The notes under the pieces are model-generated. The model did no database searches, had not been told where the DNA came from, and was given only the letters and a program-made list of their open reading frames with translations. Shown here in pieces: positions 32,035-43,560 of a stretch of 64,000 bases of DNA. Position 1 is the first letter of the stretch; each line of letters starts with the position of its first letter. Made by a program: the position numbers and the translations under genes. The stretch lies in the NCBI GenBank assembly GCA_001630475.1, contig KV419398.1, positions 657,825-721,824 on the forward strand, in the 5' to 3' direction. Source of the stretch: Sistotremastrum niveocremeum HHB9708 (Eukaryota; Basidiomycota; Agaricomycetes; Sistotremastrales; Sistotremastraceae).

Positions 32035-33827
32035 ATGGCTACAACATCTAGCCATGGTAAGCTTCTTTCATTGATTGCCGCTTACAACTCACCTATGTTG
32101 CCAGTGTACTCTGATCCAGAACCCCTCGCAATGCCCCCCCTATCACCTTCGACAACGGCCCAGGCTGCTCCGATCATCACGCCCCAGGGCGCTCTCTTTT
32201 CTGACCGCGACGACTGGCGCGACGGACGACATGTCGAAGCTTCGATGCTTTTGCACCTCTGCAACGAAAGTCTCGCGTCGGGAAGCCTCAAGATGTTACT
32301 CGTGACCGTAGACACGATGGACCTGATTGCGGCGGACATGGTCACGGCGACCCCAGATGGGATGAAGATTATGGAAAGCGTTGCTGTAACCGTCGGCAAG
32401 GCCGTCCGCGAGGAGAAAGTACCGAGAGAGGCTCTTCCGGCGGTTCAAAAGTTTATCGGCAACACGGTAAACAAACTGATCCCCAGGATCGCGAGTGGTG
32501 AAGACGAAGAACTTCTCAAGAAGGTTACGACGTTGATCGCCTGCCTTGACGGGGACTTTGAGGATTCAGAATCCTTCAGGGCATTAATCGATAAACTGTT
32601 GAGGCTAAATTTTCTTTCATCGCTGTTCAAGTTTTGATGAATTTGTAGGATGACGCATGTGTATAGCATGCCTGAGTCCACGAGGTTCAAGCTGTTCCTC
32701 ACGGTCACGCACCAGTTCACATCACTGCTCCTGCGATCTACGGATTCATCCCTTTACTGTGAGAAGATTTTGGAAATGATATCCAAGGCCTCTTCAGCGC
32801 TGCAATTCGACTGCGCGGAAGACTGTCTGGAAATCTTCCTTACGGGATGCAGCAAAGGGGACGCCGCATACAGGAGCCTCGCAGCGACGACTTTGCGAGA
32901 CGCTGCTCTCCAGATGGAGGAACAGCACGACCGAGGCAACAGTCATGCGTTCTCTTTTTTCCCTCGGCTTCTCGCGCGCGTAGAGAAGTTGAAAGATCTG
33001 GGTTGGGACTTCTCCACCGAAGACCTATCACCGGTTTGGACCACCGCCGTAAAATGTGGCGCGAGGATGGTCGTTGACTCTTTTCCTTGCCTCTCCCCTC
33101 GACTCGAAACGGTGATCAATCAGCAGCTCCTCAACAGCTGCAAAGGGTGCACGGATGCGCTCATCAAAAGAGCTAAGCGCTCACATGGGGTAAGTCCAAT
33201 ACGCTCTCTATCCTCATCCGCGTTACTCATATTCACAATTCCACGCAGCTGACGGCAGGAGAAGCTGCCAGTATCAGACATTGGTGCGCAAAGAAGGCGA
33301 CGATTTGGAGTTGTTTTGTGGTTGTTGGTGATGAAGAAAGTCGGAAGAGGCTCCTAGGCCAGTATCATCATACACTTTATAAGATGATGCAGTGGGATGC
33401 GCCGGGCTCACATCGCCACGATATCGAAGTACCGCAGAGCACCATCGCCCCCGATGTCGTCAATACGCCAGCCCTTACTTCCGCCATCTCGATCGGTACC
33501 GTCCCCCGCAACGCAGCCGATCCCACCCCCTCTACCGATGTATCTCGTCCTCTTCCTCGCATTAAACAACAAGCTGGAAGAGGCCGTCAAGAGGTGATGG
33601 CGAGGCAGGAGCACCTGGAGGAGAATCACGAGACACACGCTGGACCTTCGACTTCAGCAGCGCGTACTACTTTGGCGGCACCGGTTTTCTCTGCTGCGAA
33701 CAATGTGGATGCGCCGATGGAAATTGTGCCCGAGGAAGAAGCCGACGATGAACCTCCTCTTCGGCGATCTGCTCGTCTTTCTGGTCCTCCTAAAGCCCAA
33801 GCCGCAATTCACCCTTCAGGCCCTTAA
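32035..33827 (+). CDS. Unknown-function paralogue 1 (544 aa, helical core plus disordered tail)
   Basis: Four exons: 32035-32056, 32105-32597, 32649-33189 and 33249-33827. Introns are 48, 51 and 59 nt; intron 2 has the unusual donor GTTGAG. The total length is a multiple of three (544 codons plus stop). The start MATTSSH is supported because intron 1 falls at the same place and phase as in the paralogue at 49361. The core is rich in predicted helices and carries WRDGRHVEASMLLHL, WDFSTEDLSPVW, KCGARMVVDSFP, CKGCTDALIKRAKRSHG and RHWCAKKATIWSCFVVV. The last 130 or so residues are disordered, with an acidic patch and RRSARLSG. There is no recognised domain, signal peptide or membrane segment. 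The repeated helical pattern could be an ARM/HEAT-like fold, which is an inference only. See paralogue 2 for comparison. Confidence 0.8.
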
Positions 33828-34889
33828 GAAATTTGCCTTTCAATTCTGTCGAACATCCCATTGCGGAGCATTGCCTTTCGTAACGGTTTTGCGGGGAAAC
33901 CTGCATCGATGCATTCCTATCATTATCTCTCGAGTATTTTTTCTCTGCCAATGTGACATTCGTTTTGTACACTCTCTTTCACGCACATTGTATTTTTTCA
34001 AATTTCATCACAGCGAGATGAGCGAAACTGAAAGAGTCCGGATCCGACGTGGTCCAACTTGTTTCGCGCCGTCATGTCCTCGCTCGAGAGCGCTCCGTTC
34101 ATTCCATACCCAAGCAACCTCCTCTCATGATCACCGCACTATCACTTCAAATACAACCAGAAGAGTAGGACGAGCTATTGTCAACAAGAATCTTTGAAGG
34201 CAGCCAAAGAGTCAGCCGTTAACCAAATTCACATTCACGTCAACGACTCAAAGTACTGTAATTTTCAGTCTCGTCTGTCATCATGCTGATCACCCAACAG
34301 GGAAATACCTCGAGCCTTCCGGAATCTTCGGAGGACAGCATCGGACGAGCGAGTGCTTTCGAGAGATTCATGATCTGGAAGGAAACGTTGAAGATTCTGG
34401 AGGCTTGCGACAGGACGTCATCTGGCTCGCAATGCCGCCGTACGTGAGAACAATTTGAACTGTCTTATATCGACCATTCACTCCTTTCTTTTCAGACGCA
34501 CCGTATTCGTTCCACCTCTCGCCGCCGACACACAAAGAAAGCCAAAACGATGATTTGTACCAGATCCCCAGCAGCACCCGGCACAATGGCAATTTCACAG
34601 AAGTGCGAGGGTGTGGGATATGATTGGACTCGGTGCGTCACTAGTGCATCTTTGATCTTTGCACGCAAATCCTGATACAGTCCTCGTAGACACAGAAATG
34701 ACACAACGGAGCATGTTCGAGCCTCACCAATCAATTCGTTCAACCTTCAGCATCCAGCGTTGTGGACTGGTTCACGCCCAGCAATACACTGGTCAAATCC
34801 CAAAAGGACGCGCATGTATGTCTCCAATATAAATGTATAATGATCTTTGCGCTGACTCTGGTAGGCTTCATCCTGTCAGGAAATCATCC
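33828..34889. other. Intergenic, no supported gene
   Basis: It contains the 3' UTR of paralogue 1 and unassigned sequence up to the STE6 remnant. The continuing ORF at 33703-34197 overlaps the paralogue 1 tail in another frame and is a shadow. Nothing further was recognised. Confidence 0.4.
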
Positions 34890-35960
34890 CGCCTGTTGTA
34901 TCGACTTTGAAGAGAGTTGTCGGTGCATTCCCTCCACCTCCGTTGGCTCCAAATCCGACTCGATCAGAGAAAGACGCTCTTCTGAGAGTTGCTGACATTG
35001 CAGCTCTCTTTTGATGGCTCATTTGTGGGTGCGCTCGCGCTGTCGACTATCATCATACCTCTGTCAATTCCGGATGGGAAGAGGAATGCGTTCTGGTTCA
35101 GGAGGAGAGTGGCACGGGGCAGGATATGGCGTGATTTGACTCTACGATGGGGATAATGCAAGTGCTGATCATACACACTTCGCAAAGTTCGTCGTCTTCT
35201 GAACGATATAGCATTATGCTGATGAGATGTAGGGATAGGAATATTGTCCGGACTGCCAGTTGGTTGATGACTGACATGATTATTCAGAACCTCCTCACGA
35301 TTCGCGGGGCTCGCTTTGCTACTCAGAGGTCCATGGTCCCTCACATTCGTCATCTTGTCCACGATCTCTATCTCGCACATTATTCTAATTTTGTCCCGAA
35401 TGTTCGCCGCTCTCCCGCTCGCAGTTGAACGCGGAACGGTTTCTCAAGCCGGCAGCGCATTCAACGGCAGACACGCGGAATCTGTCATGTGCATGACGAA
35501 CTTTCGTAGCGAGTGCTTCAATCTCAGTTCGGTCAGGACAAGGAATGATTCAAAAAGCCTGAAAATCTGTCTCAAGCTCTTGTGCAGACTCTATTAGGAC
35601 TTGGGAAATGCCAGGGTCTCGTGGATCTCGTCATCGGACAAGCTACAGTTGGCTTCACGACGCCTAGCGTCGGCTCGATCTGGGCGTTTTTTTCGGTTTC
35701 GCGATTCAAGCTTACTGGTCTCGCCATCGGGCTCGTCTTCGCAGGTGTCATATTCGTCCAATCGACTCTCGAGGGTTCATCAATGCAACAAGCTTTGCCA
35801 AGAAGACATCACTGAAAAATGTCACGAAGCCATCTGGTATTCTTTCAATGGCGATTTGGGGTATCTTCCGCGAACACCGGCGGTACGAAAAGGCGTTGTA
35901 GCTTGCTCTTCGTACAGGTTTGAAGACGGCGTTCGTCAAGCGATGTAATTTCGCGCTCGC
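34890..35960 (+). pseudogene. Internally deleted copy of the STE6-like ABC transporter
   Basis: Homology to the intact gene begins with a Pro-rich loop (PPPPLAPNPTRSEKDALL, against PQTPNPPQSAKDTLL). It continues with VGALALSTI, FRRRVARGRIWRDLTLRWG, DRNIVRTASWLMTDMIIQNL, GPWSLTFVILSTI and LPLAVERGTVSQAGSAF. The next match, CMTNFRSECFNL, belongs to the second transmembrane domain (MTNLRKKCFNL). It is followed by LVDLVIGQATVGFTT, LAIGLVFAGVIFVQST and YLPRTPAVRKGV. The end of TMD1, all of NBD1 and the linker are thus missing, and the frame changes several times. The copy ends before NBD2, and the STE6 3' flank follows at about 36040. It is a non-functional relic in inverted orientation to the intact gene. 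Confidence 0.85.
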
Positions 35961-36039
35961 TTTTGCTACCGATCGATCCCGGTTTGAGCCTTCCAATGTT
36001 CGTTAATCCTCGACGCTATGACGGTCATTTGCATAGAAA

Positions 36040-37730
36040 CGTTTGATTTTGATTTTGATTGTCCTCGCCCCCCTCTATTTTTGTATCTTGCAATCTTTGT
36101 CCAGGAACTTCAATGTGATTTTGAACAATTTCTGTGTATGCAACTTAAGCAATTAAGGAAGAAAAAAATTCATCTCGACAACCTGAATGTATGAGCTGCT
36201 TTGGCAAATGCATCTACTACAGCTTGCACTAATTTAAAGACCATCTGTATAGCGAATAAAAATATAAGAAAATAAAACAAGAAGCAGACGAGAATCCCGA
36301 CACCCCGCACCTAGTGGCCACTACCCCTACCCGATCGGATAAGGCGTTAATGGATTTCCGTAGTTCGCGCGTTCGAATCCACTGTGCGGGATGACTCCTG
36401 AAGTGAAGATATGAAACACACAAAGCAAGGCTCACGAATATGCCGCTGTCCACGTTCTTTTTTGCGTTCCTTTAGGTTTTTCTTTTCTACTCGTAGGAGG
36501 AACAATTTCGCTTGCGGTGACAGACACACATAGTCGAGTTGAAGAGGGGGGAACGTATCTGAGGTGTAGCTTGAAATCCTGTACGCTCGTCCCTGTACGC
36601 ATTGCAACGAGTGGTAGAGCGTTCGCAAATTATTCTGAAAATAATGAAGAAATGACGGTCTCAAGACAGCGACAGCGTCGTACCGTGGCATCAGGGGGTC
36701 TCTGGCCCTCCTGTCATCAATGTGGCGGAGTAGCATGAGATGATATAGTTGATGGTTGGAGAATATGCTATTTATTGAGGATGATCCAGAAGGAAGAGTG
36801 CCGATTGACTCTCGACTGCTTGATAAATTTGACAGGATGATGGATGCAGTCGGCTTGATTAGGAGCTGCAGCTCAGTCATCGTTCTTCGGCACATGGACC
36901 TGAATATTAGATGAGAGTGAGTCGAGCATTCTTGACCCCAGAAAGCATGAACGCTCACGCGCACAGGTCATGAAACTCATCCAGCCTCCGCTAGTCCCTT
37001 GACTCTCGTCGCAATTTCTCTTGCTCACCCTAGAAGCCACGTTCTCGCCGAGGATATTCACAGAGAGTCGAAGTGCCACGAATGAGTTTAAAGATAAGAC
37101 GTTAGATCGAGAGGGTCCAATTTGAGCCCCAGGCGAACGATGAAGCATGTTCATAAGCGAGGACTTGTAGCCGTCGAAGGTGTTGGACACAAATGAGCGA
37201 ATGGCAGGCCAAATCAATGCAGCTTCACTGAACATATCCATCACACATAAACACTCGGAGAAGAGTTGATCTATTCCTGGACATGGATATCAGCTGAGGG
37301 TAAGGTCAAGAATAATGCCAGAATGACGACACCTGATAAAATATTTGACTAGACATCGTCGTCATAAGGGTTATCCCAGAGGCAGATTTGAATCAAAATT
37401 CGTTATCGAACAGCATATTTTCGTGTAGAAACCTTGCTTGAAGCAGCTCTCGACTCAGATGCCAACTGGGAGAGCGAGAGTCTGGCAAAACCCGAAACGC
37501 ATCGAAGAAATCCGTGATCTTGCGACCATCAACGTTCCACGGACAACTCATCCTCCTTCTCCATGCTTCATGAACGACCAGTACAAATTACCTGAGGTCA
37601 AGAGAAATCAGGCACTTCTGTTGCCGCGACCGTGCCCCACCGCACAACGCTCCAGAGTCCAGAGCCACTGCGCAGGATCCCGACGCCGACCGTGTAAAAC
37701 TGGAGGCCCTGCGACCAAACGCGTTCTGTC
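36040..37730 (+). repeat. Duplicated block R2: STE6 3' flank, SINE tail and decayed sequence
   Basis: It starts with the STE6 3' flank (TTTTTGTATCTTGCAATC, then GTCCAGGAACTT), continues with a truncated SINE tail, then with about 1.4 kb that parallels block R1. Compared with R1, a segment from inside the SINE to the TTTCCGTAGTTCGCG landmark is absent. The 205-residue minus-strand ORF at 36347-36964 lies here; it does not match the equivalent frame in R1 and is probably accidental. Confidence 0.65.
36248..36352 (-). repeat. SINE copy D, 3' tail only
   Basis: The stretch AGCGAATAAAAATATAAG, then AAAATAAAACAAGAAGCAGA and the adjoining 3' body up to GATCGGATAAGGCGTTA, is nearly identical to copy C and then stops abruptly. 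The whole promoter-bearing head is missing. Confidence 0.8.
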
Positions 37731-38198
37731 TTAATTCGTCTTATGGTCGAGATCCATCCTGAGGTCCTGAGTGCTCATTTTCAATGCTAACCGCACTCTA
37801 CAAGGTCGAGATGGTGAGGCCCAAATATTCAGGACTCGGGGATGGACCGGGAATTCAACAGTCCTGCGGTGCTGAGGGTCTCTTACCTGGATAGACGGAA
37901 CATTGGCCAGAGCTTGAGCAGGGGTACCGCGGCTAAGCGATTGACATGGGCCGCTCCAGTGAAGACACGCAATTTTCACATGCCACTAGTGCAGCAACAC
38001 GATGGACGAGGTATCGAGAAGCATCTGAATCCCTCTCTTGATTCTTCCCAGTCCGCATTCAAGTCGGTCTCTTGCTTGGGACACCGATTTAGCATGTCCG
38101 ACGACACTGAGCCCCTTACATTCGCCAAGGTCAAGCCACCCCCTGGTCTGTGGATTATATATTGTCGATTCAACATCACTGACTATTCCTAGACTTCT
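37731..38198. other. Upstream region of the membrane protein gene
   Basis: This 468-bp spacer precedes the start of the four-pass membrane protein. ORFs in it on both strands are short. No element was recognised. Confidence 0.4.
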
Positions 38199-40298
38199 AT
38201 GATGCAGCCAAACGAGAAGCCCTTGCATAACACCAGAGTGCCTCCGATGCCTTGGCCTCCTGATCCGCAGGAGACGCATCTCCTATCGGACTATTCAGAT
38301 CCACCAAATACTCTATATCGTCATTTCTTTTTCAACAACTGGGAGACAGCTTGGCGATATCTGTTTGCCATCATACAATATGCCATTGCCATTGTTCTCC
38401 CTACCGCGTTCATCGGTGTCCTAGCAACAAGCAATGGAGGACTACGCGCTCCCAGCTCTCTTGCAGACTTAGCGACCAACAAGCCTCGTACGACCCTTAT
38501 CATCGTCACCATCATCGCCACAATTTTGTCCTGGCTGGCTCGAAATCTATTCTCGAGAATAATCTCCTTCGTTGCGCGAAAGCGCGCGCTTCGGTGGTCT
38601 ACGCTTGAGACCATCGAAGTCTTGGCCGCCCTGAAGTCTGGGAGAGCCCTCCAGTCACGCACGCGTCCGATGAAATCCGTCATGACCGTCGTCTCAGTAG
38701 TCGTTCTCGCGGCGCTGACGGCTGGGTACACAAATATTTTCAATCCGATTTCAATTCTTCTGGCACAGCCTTTACTGGGTTGGGAAATTGATTTCCTGTC
38801 CACGGACACCCGGTGTCCTGCGTGGTTTCAACAGTATAATCTATACAGCACAGGAAGTTGTGATTGGAAGGTACGAATTCACTTTCCCCCAATTAAAACG
38901 TCAATCTGATTAGTCCTAGACTGTTTCGGGTCTGACGGTCAACACTTGTTGGGCTTCCGGTAGGAGGCTCGAAGTTATGATCGCCGGTCGTTCTGCAGTG
39001 CGTCTCTCAAAATTGAAGGATATATTCATCCAGCGCTTACACGATACTATCCTAGATCGTCCGAAAGTACAAGAAAGAGCTCGACGATCTTGGTGCTCCG
39101 GAGCTTCAAGAAGTCGTCGAAGTCTACGAAATGGGAGGATCAACATTTTATGGATCTACAGGAGGCATAGTCCCGCAGGGCCCGGCCAGCGACAAGCATC
39201 TTGACACCACCTCTTCGTATCAAAAGACCGCCAATTCGTCGCTCGAGCTGCAAGGACTCCAAGTCTCAGTCTCCTGCGCATATATCGACCAATCTCCCAT
39301 GACATGGATCCCTGCCGACGCTTCGGGAAATATGGTCAATTTTACCGGAAAATGTGCCAGCACAGGCGATCAATCCTGGCAGCTTCCCAACAGTAATTTG
39401 CTCATCGGAGCATACAGCTGTCCAGTATCATCCGACAACGCCAACGTCGAAACGCAGATGTTATATTTTTCTCACTTTGGCGCCGGCTTGGATTATCAGA
39501 TGATTGGCAATATCAGCTGCGAGGTTAGCGGATCTATCGCCACCGGCAATCTCGAATATACCACGTCCATGTCTGCCTTCTCGTGGACAGCTGGTACTCC
39601 GGTTGAGACGCAGACACCAAGCTTCGATGTCGTCGCCATCGCCATGGACGCTCTGGTATATGTTTTGGAGACCGGACAAAGTGCCGACGGGAACTTGTTC
39701 ATCGATGCCATTAACTCCATATATATCCCATTCGTGAAGGACCAGATCGCGGGCGAATCAAACCCACCACTTAGCTTTCTCTCCATGCTGGAAACGATGA
39801 CTCAGGGGGTCGTCGAGTATGAGGTATGTGCTTCTCTGCGATGTTCCGACGATGTGCTAACTGATTCCTTGAATGAAGGCATCATTTCTCCGACTTCTGT
39901 TCACACTACAAATGCTCAATCAAACTTCCGTTTCTACTAAACCAGACTATTGCGCGCGTTGGATCAACGGTAGCATGACCTGGCCGACATTTGGATGGAA
40001 TGCGAGCTCACACGCCTTGCTCGCCTATCTTCCTATAGGTATAGCAGGCCTAGTAATGCTCTTCCTTTTACTCTGGATTCTCTTCGGCATGATATCCTCC
40101 CGCCTGGCACATTTTGATCCAACCGACTTGGTTTCGTTGGCTGTCGCTTCCGCTGGGTCCACTTCAGTATTCCCGGAGGGTGTCACTCTTGACCCCGACG
40201 ATGAAAGACCTCGACTGACAAGTGTCAGATTTGAGAGTGTTCCTGGCGGAATACTTCGATTCGTCGGTAAGCCTTCTGAAGGCTCGTTCTCTGCATGA
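38199..40298 (+). CDS. Four-pass membrane protein with large Cys-rich, N-glycosylated loop (unknown function)
   Basis: The start is ATG 38199 (a second ATG follows directly) and the stop is at 40296-40298. Exon 1 (38199-38870) encodes three hydrophobic segments (IIQYAIAIVLPTAFIGVLA, TLIIVTIIATILSWLA, VMTVVSVVVLAALTAG). An intron follows (38871-38919), then a short exon TVSGLTVNTCWASG. A second intron into IVRKYKKELDDL is placed at about 38962-39055; that junction is the weakest. A long extracytoplasmic region follows with several Cys and N-glycosylation sequons (NFTG, NISC). Intron 39824-39878 precedes the last exon, which has more sequons (NQTS, NGSM, NASS), the fourth membrane helix (LPIGIAGLVMLFLLLWILFGMI) and a cytoplasmic tail. 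It resembles a large basidiomycete-specific family of membrane proteins without known role. The gene looks intact despite lying among relics. Confidence 0.75.
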
Positions 40299-40549
40299 CG
40301 CACCCTGTCGTGCTTTCTTGTATCTAAATTTATGGGCTCAGACCAAGTCTTATTTGAGAGTTATTCTCATCTTTGCAGCGTAGTATCACTATACATGTAC
40401 GCGTGTACGACGTAGTTGCTTTTCTTCTATGTTACATATTTTGAGTTGCGAAGCAGTCTTATTCTATTCTCACCAAAATCTTGTCATCTACTGACTCTAG
40501 AAAAATATATGAATGTACGCATCAAAGATATATAATTTGGTTCGTGACT
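40299..40549. other. 3' region of the membrane protein gene
   Basis: This A/T-rich stretch lies between the stop codon and the start of duplicated block U2. Nothing was recognised. Confidence 0.4.
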
Positions 40550-43500
40550 GTGGCTACACTTGAGTCTCGTTGGCACATCCTTCTGATCAAAGCTTTGAAC
40601 TTTAGCATCGAGTAATTAAGCAAAATAAAATGAGAGACAGACGAGAATCCCAACTTCCCTCACCTAGTAGCCACTACCCCTGTCTATATATGAAGGCAGA
40701 GCGTCACCCCGAGGGATGAGATGGCCAGTTCAGCGTGTTCAAGGAGAAGCCACGACTCGTCCACCGCCAGGCGGTCTCACCGGGCCGTCCAACCGACTAT
40801 ATACCACTGCACTCATAGAGAGTGCTTGACTGAGTTGAACCTGGGTCGCGACATCCAGTTACTCAGCCCCGTGGCATACAGCGATCTTCCAACCAGGCTA
40901 CCTCGCCCGACGTTATCCTATATGTGTGTAGCCATCCTATAAGCATTAATTTCTCCCCTTGCAGCGTCCCTTTGTACGAGGCGGTGCATTCCTGTTCCAA
41001 TAGATGTTTCCGTAGTCAAGGATGCTTCAAAATTGATTATTCATGAACTCATTAGGCCGCCGATCATGCCTTACCATCACAAGTTTGTCTATGCGCTCGT
41101 TTCCTGTTATTTTGCGGTGAGGCCGATCGATATCCTCGACTGTATCAAGGCACGCTTTTTCTGGTAATTCACCAGTTCGTTTTTTATCCCGGGATTGGCT
41201 CCTGAGATATAATGAGTTCTGCTAACCTCAAGAAGAAGTTATCGCGCACCATCCTGTCATACAGTAGCGTTCAATATTGTCGAGGTCTGCTGTCACTACA
41301 CCCACTACCTTCAAGGCGACCATTGATATTGTGACGGCAGGGCACGAGAGCATAACCAGACCAGAACGGTATAAGAGCCTCCTTAATACGCTGCATTCAA
41401 CACCTCCAGTCTTCAACACACCGTGAGCTATGCGTTCGACTCGGAAGGATATGATAGACCCGAGACTGACTTGACTCACAGTACGTCCAATGAGATCGAA
41501 GCTCACAGCTTTCAGCATCAAGTCATCAAGAAGTATATTTCAATGACCCTGTAATGAACGTAAAATTGTTATTCCATGCGAAGATCTCAGGATGAGGGAT
41601 GCATCGCACCATGACTTAGGATCACACCTCTGATGCTACCCCCGGAGATGGTCCCTCGCGCAAGGAGAAAGGGTTCATCGCAGTGACAGTCTGATCCTCA
41701 GTAGAAAGTCCAGCATGTCCATTGTTAGATTGGCAGTAGCCTCTTCTTACTGGGTCTGCTTGTGCTGTAGCGATCTCAGTGAGCCGATGATACTTCGAGC
41801 GAGAGAAATAGGCAGGATGAATGACTTACGGGAACACTGTCAAAATGCCCCAGCCTGGTGATCACGAAGTCCAAATAGTGTCCAAATTCGATAACTTGAG
41901 TCCTCAAGCACGCCTGATCTCGAGACTGAACGTGAGCGAATGCTTTTGAGACGTGAGGCAAAATCCGAAAGTCCGTTATCTTCACCAAGGACGATTGAGA
42001 GTGACCGTCGCACACCGTTCTTTGCTTCCACCTAATCTCATACCATATGAAGAAGCAGGGCAATCCAGAAGAGCTCTCAAAACGACTGGGCTCCTGGCAA
42101 TATCCATGCCAAAAGAATTCCAAAAGTGAAGACACTCAAATGCGGATATTCCAGGACAGCTGGAACAGTCGAAGCGTCCTGGCTTGATCACCCTTAGGGT
42201 CGATATCTCACCCAAGTTATCCCCTAGCACCCTCCAAGACCGTTCTGACTAGGGCACAGAAGACAGAAATCGTTGGGATTGAACACCGTCAAATAATTTC
42301 AAGTCGGCGATCCTGTGGGCTCGTACCGGCGCATTTGATACCATCTACGCTCCGGCTTAAATTTCGTCAGAGAGGAGAACCGGGACGATTGTCACTGAGA
42401 TGGGTGAGTTTAACATCATATCATCTGATACTCTCAGAATTGATGCGTTGATCAGAGCGATATTTGTCTGCTGATCCTTTTCTGTCCCCATTCAAGCCTA
42501 TCGCTCGTGGCCTACAGGTCAATTATCATTCAAGAATACTCAATGGCACGACGATTCTTTCGCTCGCTAAAGACATCAAATTTCACATCATGAATTACAT
42601 GGAAGACTGTCCGATCTCTGTGGTTTGTCAATGCATTCCTTCAGACTTCCCGACACTCACAGTGCGGTCAGGAGCAGGTGATCCTCTTTCTAAATGGTCT
42701 GGGCTCTCATACTGTCCAGCAGCCGCCTCCACCATAGTAAGTTCTTCGCCTGCTCTTCTCACTCACGGGCTAACCACATGGAGTCAGTGCCATCGCTGCG
42801 CGACTCGGATGCGCAGGTAAGATCACTCGTACCATACCAACATATGTTTTCATGAGCTCTGGATCAGACTTCGTGTTTTGCCCCAGTAGCCACCCATGCC
42901 GCGTATCCTCTTTGTGTCATAAGGGATACCGGAACAAGACGCATCAGCGATCAAAGATCATCGGATACTACAGGAAATGGTCGACTTGAAATCCGAATAT
43001 GCGCATATTAAGGAATTGAAGTATTCACTACCGAATAGCGAAAGTTTTATGATCTTGAGCTACTGTGTGCATAGTCCAGGTATGTCTTCGTTCAACATGA
43101 GTGGTCAACCTCTCAACAGCGATATCGAGCAGTGGATACTATACTCCGAAAACACTTGCACCGAAAGCCATCTTCCAAATCGCTTGAGCCTCTAGACGCT
43201 GACATCGACACCTTCATCAACAATACCTGCGTTTCCGCTTGTAGATAGTTGCCTTTCTCTCATCTCAAGCCACTACATTCCTGGCGCTCCGTTTTTCAGG
43301 TCTTGAGTACTTCGTTCGATTCTACAATGCACCGATGACTAAAAGTTCTGTCGCCATTCCTTCTACGACCGGCGGGCATCATGTTCTTGGACTTTGGAAG
43401 TTATTCTGCGGTACACTATCATCGGTCCTCACTCCGCTGTGTCGACGGACACGATGTCCAAGGAAAACACTTAGGAAATTTGTAGTCATCGCTATAAACT

Positions 43501-43560
43501 TAATCTGTGGATACGGATGAGGAGGCTAGCTTTTGGATGGGATACAAGGTGTGCTTACTG
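40550..43560. repeat. Decayed duplicated block U2 (with SINE copy E)
   Basis: This roughly 3-kb unit is repeated in the same orientation at about 45635-48600. Shared landmarks, in order, are CTTGAGTCTCGTTGG, the SINE, GCGCACCAT, TGAGCCATTCGTTCGA-like sequence and CAATCCAGAAGAGCTCTC. Then come GCGTCCTGGCTTGATCAC, AGAATTGATGC and TTGAGCCTCTAGACGCTGAC-like sequence. Short ORFs on both strands match between copies (for example VLRALLDC and ILPHVSKAFAHVQ on minus, LEPLDAD on plus), so it probably contains one or two decayed genes. I recognise no family. Confidence 0.7.
40618..40961 (-). repeat. tRNA-derived SINE, copy E (subfamily 2)
   Basis: This is a complete minus-strand copy with A-box and B-box complements and the subfamily-2 body, ending CTTAAT/TTCTCCCCTTG at its 5' side. 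It occupies the same relative position in block U2 as copy F in U3 and copy B beside U1, so the insertion predates those duplications. Confidence 0.82.

Noticed and set aside
36355-36400. tRNA-like GTTCGAATCC string
   Set aside because: No matching A-box or cloverleaf arms at the right spacing; the paralogous R1 site lacks it.
36347-36964. 205-codon minus-strand ORF in block R2
   Set aside because: The equivalent frame in the paralogous block R1 is not conserved and it crosses the SINE/flank junction.
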